A stretch of 64,000 nucleotides of DNA from Flavobacterium tegetincola DSM 22377 (GTDB lineage Bacteria > Bacteroidota > Bacteroidia > Flavobacteriales > Flavobacteriaceae): the NCBI RefSeq assembly GCF_000425485.1, contig NZ_AUDN01000015.1, forward strand, positions 1 through 64,000. Direction: 5' to 3'. Position numbers and translations under genes: made by a program. Positions 48,060 to 56,630 of this stretch are shown piece by piece. How positions within the stretch are numbered: the first letter of the stretch is position 1; each line of letters begins with the position of its first letter. Below the pieces are notes generated by a model. That model saw only the letters and a list, made by a program, of their open reading frames with translations, did not search any database and had not been told where the DNA came from.

Positions 48060-48968
48060 TTGAACTTAACTGTATTAGGCTGTTATGCAGCAACTCCAAG
48101 AACGATAACCAATCCGACTTCCCAAGTTTTAGAAATGCAAAACCGCTTGTTTCTAATTGATTGTGGCGAAGGTACTCAAGTGCAATTGCGCAAAAATAAG
48201 ATCAAGTTTTCAAAAATCAATCAGATCTTTATCTCGCATTTGCATGGCGATCACTGCTATGGTTTGATTGGTTTGGTATCTACTTTTATGTCGCTTGGTC
48301 GTGTGAACGATTTGCATATTTTTGGGCCAAAAGGAATTAAACAAATCATAAATTTACAATTGCGATTATCCAATTCTTGGACGAGTTATAAGTTGATTTT
48401 CCACGAATTGACTTCCACCGAAAGCGAAGTTATATTTGAGGATGATAAAGTTATCGTTTCTACGATTCCGTTAGAACATCGCGTTTATACCAATGGCTTC
48501 TTATTTCAAGAGAAAATAGGCGAACGCAAACTGGACATTAATGCGGTTCAAGAATATGAAATTGATAAGTGCTATTTTCAAAATATAAAAAACGGAAAAG
48601 ACATTACACTTGATGATGGACGAGTAATTGAAAACAGTAAACTTTCCTTTGATGCGGTAGCGCCAAAAAGTTACGCTTTTTGTTCGGATACGGTGTACGA
48701 CGAAAGTATTGTCCCTTTAATTAAAGAGGTTGATGTTTTGTATCACGAATCTACTTTTTTAGATTCAGAAGAATATTTATCGGGAAAAACAATGCATTGT
48801 ACTGCCAAACAAGCTGCTAGAATAGCATTGAAAGCAAATGTGGGACAGCTTATTTTAGGACATTATTCAACACGTTATCCGTCAATAGAACTTTTTCGCG
48901 AAGAAGCACAAACCATTTTTGAGAATATTTTATTAGCAGATGACGGAAAGTTTTTTGAGTTTGACTAA
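48060..48968 (+). CDS. rnz: Ribonuclease Z (TTG start)
   Basis: A 302-residue metallo-beta-lactamase-fold nuclease that trims tRNA 3' trailers. The zinc motif HLHGDHCYG is near residue 62, and DTVYDES, HESTF and LGHYSTRY supply later ligands. The start is TTG at 48060 (MNLTVLGCYAATPRT), the position at which homologues begin. It is co-directional with the STAS-like gene. Confidence 0.95.
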   Translation: MNLTVLGCYAATPRTITNPTSQVLEMQNRLFLIDCGEGTQVQLRKNKIKFSKINQIFISHLHGDHCYGLIGLVSTFMSLGRVNDLHIFGPKGIKQIINLQLRLSNSWTSYKLIFHELTSTESEVIFEDDKVIVSTIPLEHRVYTNGFLFQEKIGERKLDINAVQEYEIDKCYFQNIKNGKDITLDDGRVIENSKLSFDAVAPKSYAFCSDTVYDESIVPLIKEVDVLYHESTFLDSEEYLSGKTMHCTAKQAARIALKANVGQLILGHYSTRYPSIELFREEAQTIFENILLADDGKFFEFD

Positions 48969-49067
48969 TCTAAAATGAATGTAATAATCGTAATGCATTT
49001 TGCCGTTTCACAACCATGCGAGCTTTGCGCTAAAATTTTTTAATGAACGAATAGTATACAAAAGAAT

Positions 49068-49709
49068 ATGGAAGATTTAAGCGATTATAGAAAATCATAC
49101 GATAAAAATGAATTGATTGAAACGCAGATTCCTGAAGATCCGATGGCATTGTTTCAAAAGTGGTTTTATGAAGTAGACAATAGTTCTGAACATGAAACCA
49201 ACGCGATGACCGTGTCAACTATTGGATTGGACGGTTTTCCCAAAGCCCGCGTAGTTTTGCTCAAGCGATTTAACGAGGATGGATTTATTTTCTATACTAA
49301 TTATGAATCGGAAAAAGGAAAAGCAATTGCTGCAAATCCTCATATTTGCTTGTCATTTTTCTGGCACGCTCATGAAAGACAAGTTATAATTAAAGGAATT
49401 GCCGAAAAAGTAGCGCCAAATATGTCCGACGGTTATTTTGAAAGTAGGCCGGACGGAAGTAAATTGGGTGCATTAGTGTCCAATCAGAGTGAAGTTATAG
49501 CCTCGCGAACGGTTTTGGAAGAACGACTTCATGAATTGGAAGCACATTTTGAAGGTAAAGAAATTCCTAGACCCGACTTTTGGGGTGGATTTATAGTAAA
49601 ACCAGTCTCGATCGAGTTTTGGCAAGGAAGGCCAAACCGCTTGCACGACCGTATCCGATACCACTTACAAGAAGACTACAATTGGAAAGTAGATCGATTG
49701 CAACCTTAA
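49068..49709 (+). CDS. pdxH: Pyridoxamine/pyridoxine 5'-phosphate oxidase
   Basis: A 213-residue FMN enzyme that oxidises pyridoxamine/pyridoxine phosphate to PLP. FMN-binding features include RVVLLKRFNEDGFIFYTNY near residue 58 and KGKAIAANP. PDFWGGFIVKP and IEFWQGRPNRLHDRIRY near the C-terminus are the family signature. The start is ordinary ATG with no Shine-Dalgarno. Confidence 0.96.
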   Translation: MEDLSDYRKSYDKNELIETQIPEDPMALFQKWFYEVDNSSEHETNAMTVSTIGLDGFPKARVVLLKRFNEDGFIFYTNYESEKGKAIAANPHICLSFFWHAHERQVIIKGIAEKVAPNMSDGYFESRPDGSKLGALVSNQSEVIASRTVLEERLHELEAHFEGKEIPRPDFWGGFIVKPVSIEFWQGRPNRLHDRIRYHLQEDYNWKVDRLQP

Positions 49710-49796
49710 TTCAAAAAAAATGTTAATTTTTTTGTTTTTTGTTTCAAAATTATTGCTAAATTTAGGTTTCTAATCAATTTTTTAAAGTAAAAACAA

Positions 49797-50282
49797 ATGA
49801 AAAACGTAATTTTAATACGGCATGCTAAATCGAGCTGGGATTCGCCTTCCACAGACAAAAAGCGTCCGTTAGCCAACAGAGGTGTGGCTGATGCTCATTT
49901 GGTTTCTTCGCACATTGCATCATTTCTGCCCAAAAAGAGTATTATTTGGGGCAGTACAGCAAAAAGGGCGAAAGATACAGCAACTATTTTTTTACAAAAT
50001 ATTACGTATCCACTAGAAAGTATAATTTATAAAGAAGAATTGTATACGTTTGATGTAACTGAATTGGTCAAAGTAATCAAAAGTTGTAATAATAGTTATG
50101 ATTGTGTTATAATTTTTGGACATAACGAGGCTATTACTGCTTTTGTTAATAAATTTGGCAACATCCTAATAGATAATGTTTCCACATCCGGTTTCGTCTC
50201 AATTGATTTTGATGTAGACGCGTGGGAAGCTATTGAAAAGGGACATACTAAAAAAGTAGTTTTCCCAAGAGATTTAAAATAA
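49797..50282 (+). CDS. sixA: SixA-family phosphohistidine phosphatase
   Basis: A 161-residue histidine-phosphatase of the SixA/RHG family. The catalytic His is in LIRHAKSSWD at the N-terminus, the second in IIFGHNEAITAF near residue 106. SixA removes phosphate from phosphohistidine proteins. It ends one base before the polyphosphate kinase gene, so the two are translated together, and PPK1 itself uses a phosphohistidine intermediate. Confidence 0.92.
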   Translation: MKNVILIRHAKSSWDSPSTDKKRPLANRGVADAHLVSSHIASFLPKKSIIWGSTAKRAKDTATIFLQNITYPLESIIYKEELYTFDVTELVKVIKSCNNSYDCVIIFGHNEAITAFVNKFGNILIDNVSTSGFVSIDFDVDAWEAIEKGHTKKVVFPRDLK

Positions 50283-50283
50283 A

Positions 50284-52395
50284 ATGACAGAGAATAGGTA
50301 TATAGATAGAGAAAAAAGTTGGTTGTCCTTTAATGCCCGTGTTTTGCAAGAAGCGGGAGATTCGTCGGTTCCGTTATTGGATCGGTTGCGTTTTTTAGGT
50401 ATTTTCTCTAATAATTTGGACGAGTTTTTCAGAGTACGCTTTGCAGCAATCAGACGATTGAGTTTGTCTGGTGTTTCCGGTGAAAAAATTTTAGGCGGAA
50501 TTTCTGCTGAAAAATTGTTGAAAGAAATCACTCAAATTGTGATTCAACAGCAATCAGAGAGTTTGCGTATTTTGAGTAATATTGAAAAAGAGCTTGAAAA
50601 AGAGAATGTGTTTATCATCAATGAGAAAGAAACTACTGCAGAACAACAGAACTTTATCAAAGATTTTTTCATTCAGAAAGTGAGTCCGGCGTTGGTTACT
50701 ATTATCTTAAATGATTTAGCTGAATTTCCGATACTAAAAGATACTTCGGGCTATTTAGCGATTAAACTAGTGATGAAGCCAAAAGTCAAATCAGCTTCCA
50801 TTTTAGATATTGTCAAGACGCCAAAGCAAGAAATTCGTTATGCTATTATTGAAATCCCAAAAACAATTAACCGTTTTGTGGAGTTGCCAAAAGTAGATGA
50901 TAAGCAATATATTATACTTTTAGACGACGTTATTAGGTATAACTTAAATCCAATTTTCAATATTTTCGATTATGAAAAAGTGGAAGCGCACATGATTAAA
51001 ATCACCCGTGACGCCCAACTTGAAATTGACAGCGACTTGAGTAAAAGTATGTTGGAAAAAATTGCTACAAGCGTAAAAGACCGCCGTATTGGTGAGCCTG
51101 TTCGGTTTGTTTATGATCAGTCCATTGGAAAAGATACGTTGAAATTCTTTTTGTCTAAAATGCACATTGACTCCACAGATAGTATAATTCCTGGAGGAAG
51201 ATACCACAACCGTCGCGACTATATGGATTTTCCCAACTTGGGTCGTTATGATTTATTATATCAAAATAACGCGCCATTGCCTGTGGAAGGTTTGACTTTG
51301 GAAGGAAGCATATTAGAGAAAATTAGAGTAAAGGATTATTTGGTAAATGCACCTTATCAATCATTTGCCTACATCATAAGGTTTTTGCGTGAAGCCGCTT
51401 TAGACCCAAAAGTAACGGCAATAAAAATCACGTTATATCGCTTGGCGAAAAATTCTCAAATCATTAGTTCGTTAATAAATGCGGCAAAGAATGGTAAGAA
51501 AGTAACCGTTCAAATTGAATTGCAAGCACGTTTTGATGAAGCAAGTAATATTTATTATGCGGAACAAATGCAGATGGAAGGCATTGAACTTATTTTTGGA
51601 ATTAAAGGTTTAAAAGTGCACAGTAAAATTTGTATGATTGAACGTAGCGAAGAAGGAAAAATATACCGATACGGAATCATTTCTACCGGAAATTTTAATG
51701 AATCTACCGCAAAAGTGTATACGGATGTAACGCTTTTTACAAGTCACCAACAAATTTTAAAAGACGTTTCTAAAATTTTTGATTTCTTTGATGTCAATTA
51801 TCGTTTGCACCGTTACAAGCATTTAATTGTATCGCCACATTACACTAGAACTCGTTTCAATCGTTTGATTGACAGAGAAATAATGAATGCGCATTTGGGT
51901 AAACCGGCATATATGAAATTGAAAATGAATAGTTTATCCGACTTCAAAATGATTGATAAATTGTATGATGCGAGTCGCGCAGGCGTTAAAATTCAGTTGC
52001 AAGTAAGAGGAATTTGCAGTATCATACCAGGAATTCCAGGAATGAGTGAAAATATTGAAGCAATAAGCATCGTGGATAAATATTTGGAACATTCTCGCGT
52101 CTATATTTTTGGTAATGATGGAGAAGCGGATGTGTATATTTCGTCAGCCGATTTTATGAACCGTAATCTGGACAGTCGGGTAGAAGTAACTTGCCCTATA
52201 TATTGCAAAACCATTCAGAAAGAGCTAATTGATAACTTTGATATTGGATGGAAAGGAAACGTAAAGGCACGAATTCATTCTGAAGAGTTAGATAATAAAT
52301 ACCGTCTTCGAGGCAGTAAAGCGGTTTTTAGAGCACAAGCAGAAACGTATAATTATTACCGAGACAAGATAGAAGTCATTGCCGAAAAACTGTAA
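50284..52395 (+). CDS. ppk1: Polyphosphate kinase
   Basis: A 703-residue PPK1, which builds polyphosphate from ATP reversibly. The N-terminal domain opens YIDREKSWLSFNARVLQEA; the phospholipase-D-like catalytic halves contain IELQARFDE and GLKVHSKICMIE near residue 445 (phosphorylated His) and a second helix with YKHLIVSP. Length is normal. It is in an operon with sixA upstream and ppx downstream (20-base gap). Confidence 0.97.
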   Translation: MTENRYIDREKSWLSFNARVLQEAGDSSVPLLDRLRFLGIFSNNLDEFFRVRFAAIRRLSLSGVSGEKILGGISAEKLLKEITQIVIQQQSESLRILSNIEKELEKENVFIINEKETTAEQQNFIKDFFIQKVSPALVTIILNDLAEFPILKDTSGYLAIKLVMKPKVKSASILDIVKTPKQEIRYAIIEIPKTINRFVELPKVDDKQYIILLDDVIRYNLNPIFNIFDYEKVEAHMIKITRDAQLEIDSDLSKSMLEKIATSVKDRRIGEPVRFVYDQSIGKDTLKFFLSKMHIDSTDSIIPGGRYHNRRDYMDFPNLGRYDLLYQNNAPLPVEGLTLEGSILEKIRVKDYLVNAPYQSFAYIIRFLREAALDPKVTAIKITLYRLAKNSQIISSLINAAKNGKKVTVQIELQARFDEASNIYYAEQMQMEGIELIFGIKGLKVHSKICMIERSEEGKIYRYGIISTGNFNESTAKVYTDVTLFTSHQQILKDVSKIFDFFDVNYRLHRYKHLIVSPHYTRTRFNRLIDREIMNAHLGKPAYMKLKMNSLSDFKMIDKLYDASRAGVKIQLQVRGICSIIPGIPGMSENIEAISIVDKYLEHSRVYIFGNDGEADVYISSADFMNRNLDSRVEVTCPIYCKTIQKELIDNFDIGWKGNVKARIHSEELDNKYRLRGSKAVFRAQAETYNYYRDKIEVIAEKL

Positions 52396-52414
52396 TTAAC
52401 TATTTACCGAACCT

Positions 52415-53305
52415 ATGTTAACTATTAAAAAATATGCAGCAATTGATATTGGCTCAAATGCCATGCGATTGTTGATTTCAAATATTGTTGAAGAAGAAGG
52501 AAAGCCTACGCAATTTAGCAAGAGTTCATTGGTTCGGGTACCGATCCGATTGGGACAGGACGCTTTTACGGTTGGTGAAATTCACGAAGAAACCATCGAA
52601 CGAATGGTGGATGCGATGAAAGCGTTTAAACTACTGATGAAAGTACATAAAGTAGAAAAATACTTGGCATTTGCTACTTCAGCAATGCGAGAAGCGTACA
52701 ATGGAAAAGATGTGGTGGAGTTGATAAAGAAAAAAGCCGACATTAAAATTGAAATTATCGATGGAAAAAAAGAAGCTGCAATTATAGCTTCTACGGATTT
52801 AAAGTTTCTTTTAAAAACGGATGAAACCTACTTATATGTTGACGTGGGTGGTGGAAGTACTGAATTTTCATTGTTTAATGATGGAAAAATGATTGTTTCT
52901 AAATCGTTTAAAGTAGGAACGGTTCGATTATTAAATAATATGGTTCACGACTCCGTTTGGCAAGAAATTGAAAAATGGATCAAAACCAATAGCCAGAAAT
53001 ACGACCAAATTACTCTGATTGGCTCTGGTGGAAATATCAATAAGTTGTTTAAAATGTCGGGTAAATTACAAGAAAAACCGCTTTCTTACATGTATGTCAA
53101 TTCGCAATATGCCAGTCTAAATGCAATGTCATACGAACAAAGGATTTCAGAATTGGGACTAAATGCAGATAGGGCCGATGTAATTATTCCTGCAGTAAAA
53201 GTGTATCTAAATGCTATGAAATGGAGTGGTGCACGAAATATTTATGTGCCTAAAATTGGGCTTTCAGATGGAATTATAAAGGCGATGTATTACGATAAAA
53301 TTTAA
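52415..53305 (+). CDS. ppx: Exopolyphosphatase (Ppx/GppA family)
   Basis: A 296-residue enzyme of the Ppx/GppA family, releasing phosphate from polyphosphate or pppGpp. The actin-like phosphate loop is AAIDIGSNAMRLLI at the start and YVDVGGGSTEFSLF near residue 147. It is shorter than full two-domain Ppx (about 500 residues), typical of the single-domain form. It is the last gene of the sixA-ppk1-ppx cluster and overlaps the convergent dnaX end by three bases. Confidence 0.94.
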   Translation: MLTIKKYAAIDIGSNAMRLLISNIVEEEGKPTQFSKSSLVRVPIRLGQDAFTVGEIHEETIERMVDAMKAFKLLMKVHKVEKYLAFATSAMREAYNGKDVVELIKKKADIKIEIIDGKKEAAIIASTDLKFLLKTDETYLYVDVGGGSTEFSLFNDGKMIVSKSFKVGTVRLLNNMVHDSVWQEIEKWIKTNSQKYDQITLIGSGGNINKLFKMSGKLQEKPLSYMYVNSQYASLNAMSYEQRISELGLNADRADVIIPAVKVYLNAMKWSGARNIYVPKIGLSDGIIKAMYYDKI

Positions 53306-55019
53306 ATATGTAAGTCAAACAATTTGCGCAGAATATCTAAATTTGGATTAATTTCGCTCAAACGATTGTAACGATCTTGCGGTGTAAAAGCACGTCTAGA
53401 ACTAATTTCTTCGTTAACAATTACTTCAATAGTAATATCATGGTTGTGTAATTTTCCTCGTAAAGCACCAGTCAAATCATATTTTACGGTCTCAAATTCC
53501 AGTTTTGCACCTTCATTAGGTAACTCGTGAATAATAGTCGTTCCTTCCACTTTTGGGTCATTGAGTAACAGCAAAGCTTCAATGATCTTTTGTCCTTTTT
53601 GACCTCTATTTTCAGCAAATTTAGTCCACACCATTAACATATCGGTCTCCGTGAACGGTTCTGTGGGTAAGTCCACATGTTCCTTTTCTGCTCGACTTTT
53701 GCTTTTCTCCAGCTCCCGTTTTGCTCGAATACTAGACAGCGATAATGCCGAAACTTTGGGTTGTTGCGGAATGTTTTCAGCTTGTGAAGGAGTAGGTTTA
53801 GGTTCAGTAACCATTTCGGTTGAAGCGGTTGGAGTTTCAATTTTTACTTCCTCTTTTGGAGTTTCAACTTGTAAAATTTCAGGTACTTCAACGTCAATAT
53901 CTAAAACCCGACTAAAGAAATGAGAAGGAGGAATTATATACCCGTCAACTTTTTTTTTTCTCCATCAAAAGTGATAGAGGCCAATTGCATCAAACAAAGT
54001 TCAACCAACAGACGTTGATTTTGACTTGTTTTGTACTTCAAATCGCAACTGTTAGCCAAGTCAATTCCTTGCAATAAAAACTCTTGTGAAGCTTTTAAAG
54101 ATTGAACAGAATAACTTTTTTGTGCTTGTTCGCCAGCTTCAAGAAGTTTTAAAGTTGAAGGAGTTTTAGAAACCAATAAATCTCTAAAGTGAGAAGCCAA
54201 TCCAGCAATAAAGTGATGTCCGTCAAATCCTTTGGAAAGAATTTCGTTAAATGAAATCAAAACTTCCGGAATGTTATTTTCTAAAATCAAATCAGTGACT
54301 TGAATATACGTCTCGTAATCCAAAACATTCAAGTTTTCGGTAACCGCTTGACGCGTCAAATTTTTTCCACAATAGGAAACAACGCGGTCAAAAATTGATA
54401 AAGCGTCACGCATTGCACCATCCGCTTTTTGAGCTATAATATGCAAAGCATCGTCTTCATAATCAATTCCTTGACTTTTGGCAACTTCCATCAAATGCTC
54501 TTTGGCATCTTTGACAGTAATTCGTTTAAAGTCGAAAATTTGACAACGCGATAAAATCGTAGGAATAATCTTATGCTTTTCCGTAGTTGCTAAAATAAAA
54601 ATAGCGTGTTTTGGTGGCTCTTCTAATGTTTTCAAAAACGCATTAAAAGCCGCTGATGAAAGCATGTGAACCTCATCAATAACGTAGACTTTATATTGTC
54701 CCGTTTGTGGAGGGATGCGAACTTGGTCAATCAAATTCCGAATATCATCCACAGAATTGTTCGAAGCTGCATCTAATTCAAAAACATTAAAAGCAAATTC
54801 TTCTGTTGGATCGTCGTAACCGGGTTGATTGATTTTACGTGCTAAAATTCGAGCACAAGTTGTTTTTCCAACACCTCGAGGTCCCGTAAATAAAAGTGCG
54901 GAAGCCAAGTGATTAGTTTCTATAGCATTCAATAAAGTATTGGTAATCGCTTGTTGACCCACAACATCTTTAAATGTCTGGGGACGGTATTTACGAGCCG
55001 ATACTACAAATTCTTCCAT
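53302..55019 (-). CDS. dnaX: DNA polymerase III gamma/tau, full-length form made by -1 frameshift at A10
   Basis: The clamp-loader subunit. The zero frame codes the AAA+ core and stops after 361 codons; the -1 frame continues without a stop for another ~210 codons to 53302. The frames meet at ten A read on the minus strand (53950-53959) in GAGAAAAAAAAAAG, which contains the slippery A-AAA-AAG. A -1 shift there gives a 572-residue protein, joining DGEKKK to VDGYIIPPSHF. The downstream domain (about 385-572) matches the C-terminal part of long Bacteroidetes DnaX. A homopolymer sequencing error or slippage are both possible. Confidence 0.75.
53934..55019 (-). CDS. dnaX: DnaX short (gamma-like) product, zero frame
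   Basis: A 361-residue AAA+ protein. Walker A GPRGVGKTTCAR (about 45-56), IDEVHMLSSAAFNAFLK (about 112), sensor 1 ATTEKHKI (about 150) and the helical domain III end at LMQLASITFDGEKKKLTGI. It lacks the usual zinc-binding cysteine set of bacterial DnaX around the Walker A. It can load the sliding clamp with delta and delta'. In E. coli the short form arises by shifting and the long form in frame; here the order is reversed. Confidence 0.93.
   Translation of the reverse strand: MEEFVVSARKYRPQTFKDVVGQQAITNTLLNAIETNHLASALLFTGPRGVGKTTCARILARKINQPGYDDPTEEFAFNVFELDAASNNSVDDIRNLIDQVRIPPQTGQYKVYVIDEVHMLSSAAFNAFLKTLEEPPKHAIFILATTEKHKIIPTILSRCQIFDFKRITVKDAKEHLMEVAKSQGIDYEDDALHIIAQKADGAMRDALSIFDRVVSYCGKNLTRQAVTENLNVLDYETYIQVTDLILENNIPEVLISFNEILSKGFDGHHFIAGLASHFRDLLVSKTPSTLKLLEAGEQAQKSYSVQSLKASQEFLLQGIDLANSCDLKYKTSQNQRLLVELCLMQLASITFDGEKKKLTGI
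53950..53959 (-). promoter_or_regulatory. Ten-A slippery run in dnaX
   Basis: Read on the minus strand, GATGGAG is followed by ten A and a G; in the zero frame the codons are GAA AAA AAA AAG. The end of the run contains A-AAA-AAG, the heptamer of the E. coli dnaX shift site. No clear downstream hairpin was found. Confidence 0.6.
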
Positions 55020-55113
55020 AGAAATATTTTCGATAGCAAATATAGTTTATAAAATGGGTATTCTGAAATTATACTTATAATCTTTGATAAATAATATAGT
55101 AAATCAATTTGTG

Positions 55114-55152
55114 AAAAAGTGGTTTAACTTTTATAAATAAAAATTAAACCAC
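55114..55152 (-). terminator. Terminator downstream of the 28-aa peptide and the cysteine-rich protein gene
   Basis: On the minus strand GTGGTTTAA and TTAAACCAC pair around an AT loop and end in TTTTT. Confidence 0.6.
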
Positions 55153-55179
55153 CTCATTAAGATACTTGGATGATATGTA

Positions 55180-55266
55180 TTAATTAATACAAAAAAAAGT
55201 TAATGTAGCAATAAAAATTAACGTACAAAAAAATCCACTCCAAGTTTTTTCTGACCAATTTTTCAT
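55180..55266 (-). CDS. Possible small membrane peptide (28 aa)
   Basis: A 28-codon ORF starts MKNWSEKTWSGFF and continues as a single hydrophobic helix (CTLIFIATLTFFCIN). It lies ten bases downstream of the cysteine-rich lipoprotein gene and is followed by a terminator, so the two could be one transcript. It is too short to be sure that it is translated. Confidence 0.35.
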   Translation of the reverse strand: MKNWSEKTWSGFFCTLIFIATLTFFCIN

Positions 55267-55276
55267 AATTATAAAT

Positions 55277-56008
55277 TTAAAAGTGATTAACAAGACCTAA
55301 AACTACAGGTTTAATTTGACACTCGCCACCACAAGATGTAGAAGAGAAATGATATGAACAAGAAGTTCCAGGAGAACTGTGATCTAAACAATCTTTGTAA
55401 GATTCTTTACAATTAGTACTTGCTTCATGTTGTTTCCAAGCACAATATGCACCTCCCACTACTATTCCTACTAAAGCTACAATGCATGGAGGACATACAA
55501 CATTTACTGATAGATTAGCTGGAGCCTCAAATTGATTTCTAGCAATATCTTCACTATCTACAAGGCCGGGAATTGAAATCTTATATGAATAGTCTTCAAT
55601 GGTATAAATAACATTAGTATTAGAATTTTCTTGTTCAAGATTAATGTGTAAATCATATCCATTATTATTGATATTAGTAATTTGAATATTTTTTGAGTCA
55701 ATTGTTATTATTTCATCGTAATTCAAACCTTCTCTTACATCCATATCGAAAATCACATAATTATCATCTAGATAGGTTATACCTTCTGCAATATAATCTT
55801 TATAATATCTGTAATCATATTCTAAGAATAGTCTATCTTTAACTTCTTTCTTATGCGCATTTTCTTCACTAGCTTGGGAAACGGAGGAATTAAAAATTTT
55901 CATCCGAAGTAGTGTTTTCACTGCATGAAGCTAGTGTTAGTCCAAGTCCCAAAATTAATAGAAAAAGATTTCTGAAATTTGTTTTTGAAATTTGTTTTTG
56001 AAATTCAT
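55277..56008 (-). pseudogene. Cysteine-rich lipoprotein gene with two frame changes
   Basis: The main frame (from GTG 55921) codes a 214-residue product whose C-terminal ~65 residues hold ten Cys and a short hydrophobic stretch (CPPCIVALVGIVVGGAYC). Just upstream another frame encodes a lipoprotein signal, NLFLLILGLGLTLASCSEN (Cys codon 55923-55925), that runs into a stop after DENF. Removing one T from the TTTTT at 55892-55896 joins it to NSSVSQASEEN. The signal has no in-frame ATG: the ATG at 56008 is out of frame, but would be in frame with one more copy of the 13-bp repeat beside it. Confidence 0.6.
55972..56003. repeat. 13-bp tandem repeat inside the signal-peptide region of the cysteine-rich gene
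   Basis: Read on the minus strand, TTTCAAAAACAAA occurs twice in tandem followed by a partial TTTCA, starting five bases after the ATG at 56008. Thirteen is not a multiple of three, so each gain or loss of a unit changes the reading frame. Confidence 0.75.
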
Positions 56009-56184
56009 TGTTAAATTTTTTGTTAATTAATTTCTCAAATGTATATTATTATTATTATTAGAATATAGTTTAAAAATTTAATTTAACATTTAATTTTTTG
56101 AAAAATGTTAAAAGTCATCATCTAGATTAGCAATCAACTTTTTTAAGGTTGCAAATTATAAAATCTTTAAATATAATTTAAACA

Positions 56185-56468
56185 TCATACATCCATTTTA
56201 TCCCTCTTGACCCTTATGATCAAACTAAACTCTTTGACATTAAGTGAATTCTCCTTTTCAATATCATAATCATCTTGAATTCCTAACCAAAATTTAGCGG
56301 AATTTCCAAGATAATGACTCAAACGCAAAGCTGTATCAGCAGTTATTCGTCTATTACCTTCTATAATTTCAGCAACTCTTTTGCTAATCTGTATTGTGTA
56401 ATTTCTAGAGGAATTAAAAATTCTTCAAGTAGAATTTCTCCGGGCGTTATGTTATTTAGTTTTTCCAT
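56185..56468 (-). pseudogene. Broken higA-type antitoxin gene
   Basis: The minus strand starts MEKLNNITPGEILLEEFLIPLEITQYRLAKE, the beginning of HigA/VapI-type HTH antitoxins, and then meets a stop after LLKL. In another frame the same family continues: VAEIIEGNRRITADTALRLS followed by HYLGNSAKFWLGIQDDYDIE. The missing ~9-12 residues are the recognition-helix region (usually IGVPQ.RI). A deletion between two AAAAGA copies explains this. No HigB toxin was found next to it. Confidence 0.85.
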
Positions 56469-56630
56469 AATTATTTATATCAAATCAAATAATTTTAAAA
56501 ATAACAAATATTTTCGGATTATAGTTCAAAAAAATAGCTCAATGATTTGCAACATATTGATTGTAAATTTTCAAGCAACTTTCTGTGAATTATTTTTTGT
56601 AAGCAGAAAAATCTTTGAATTTATTTTAAA

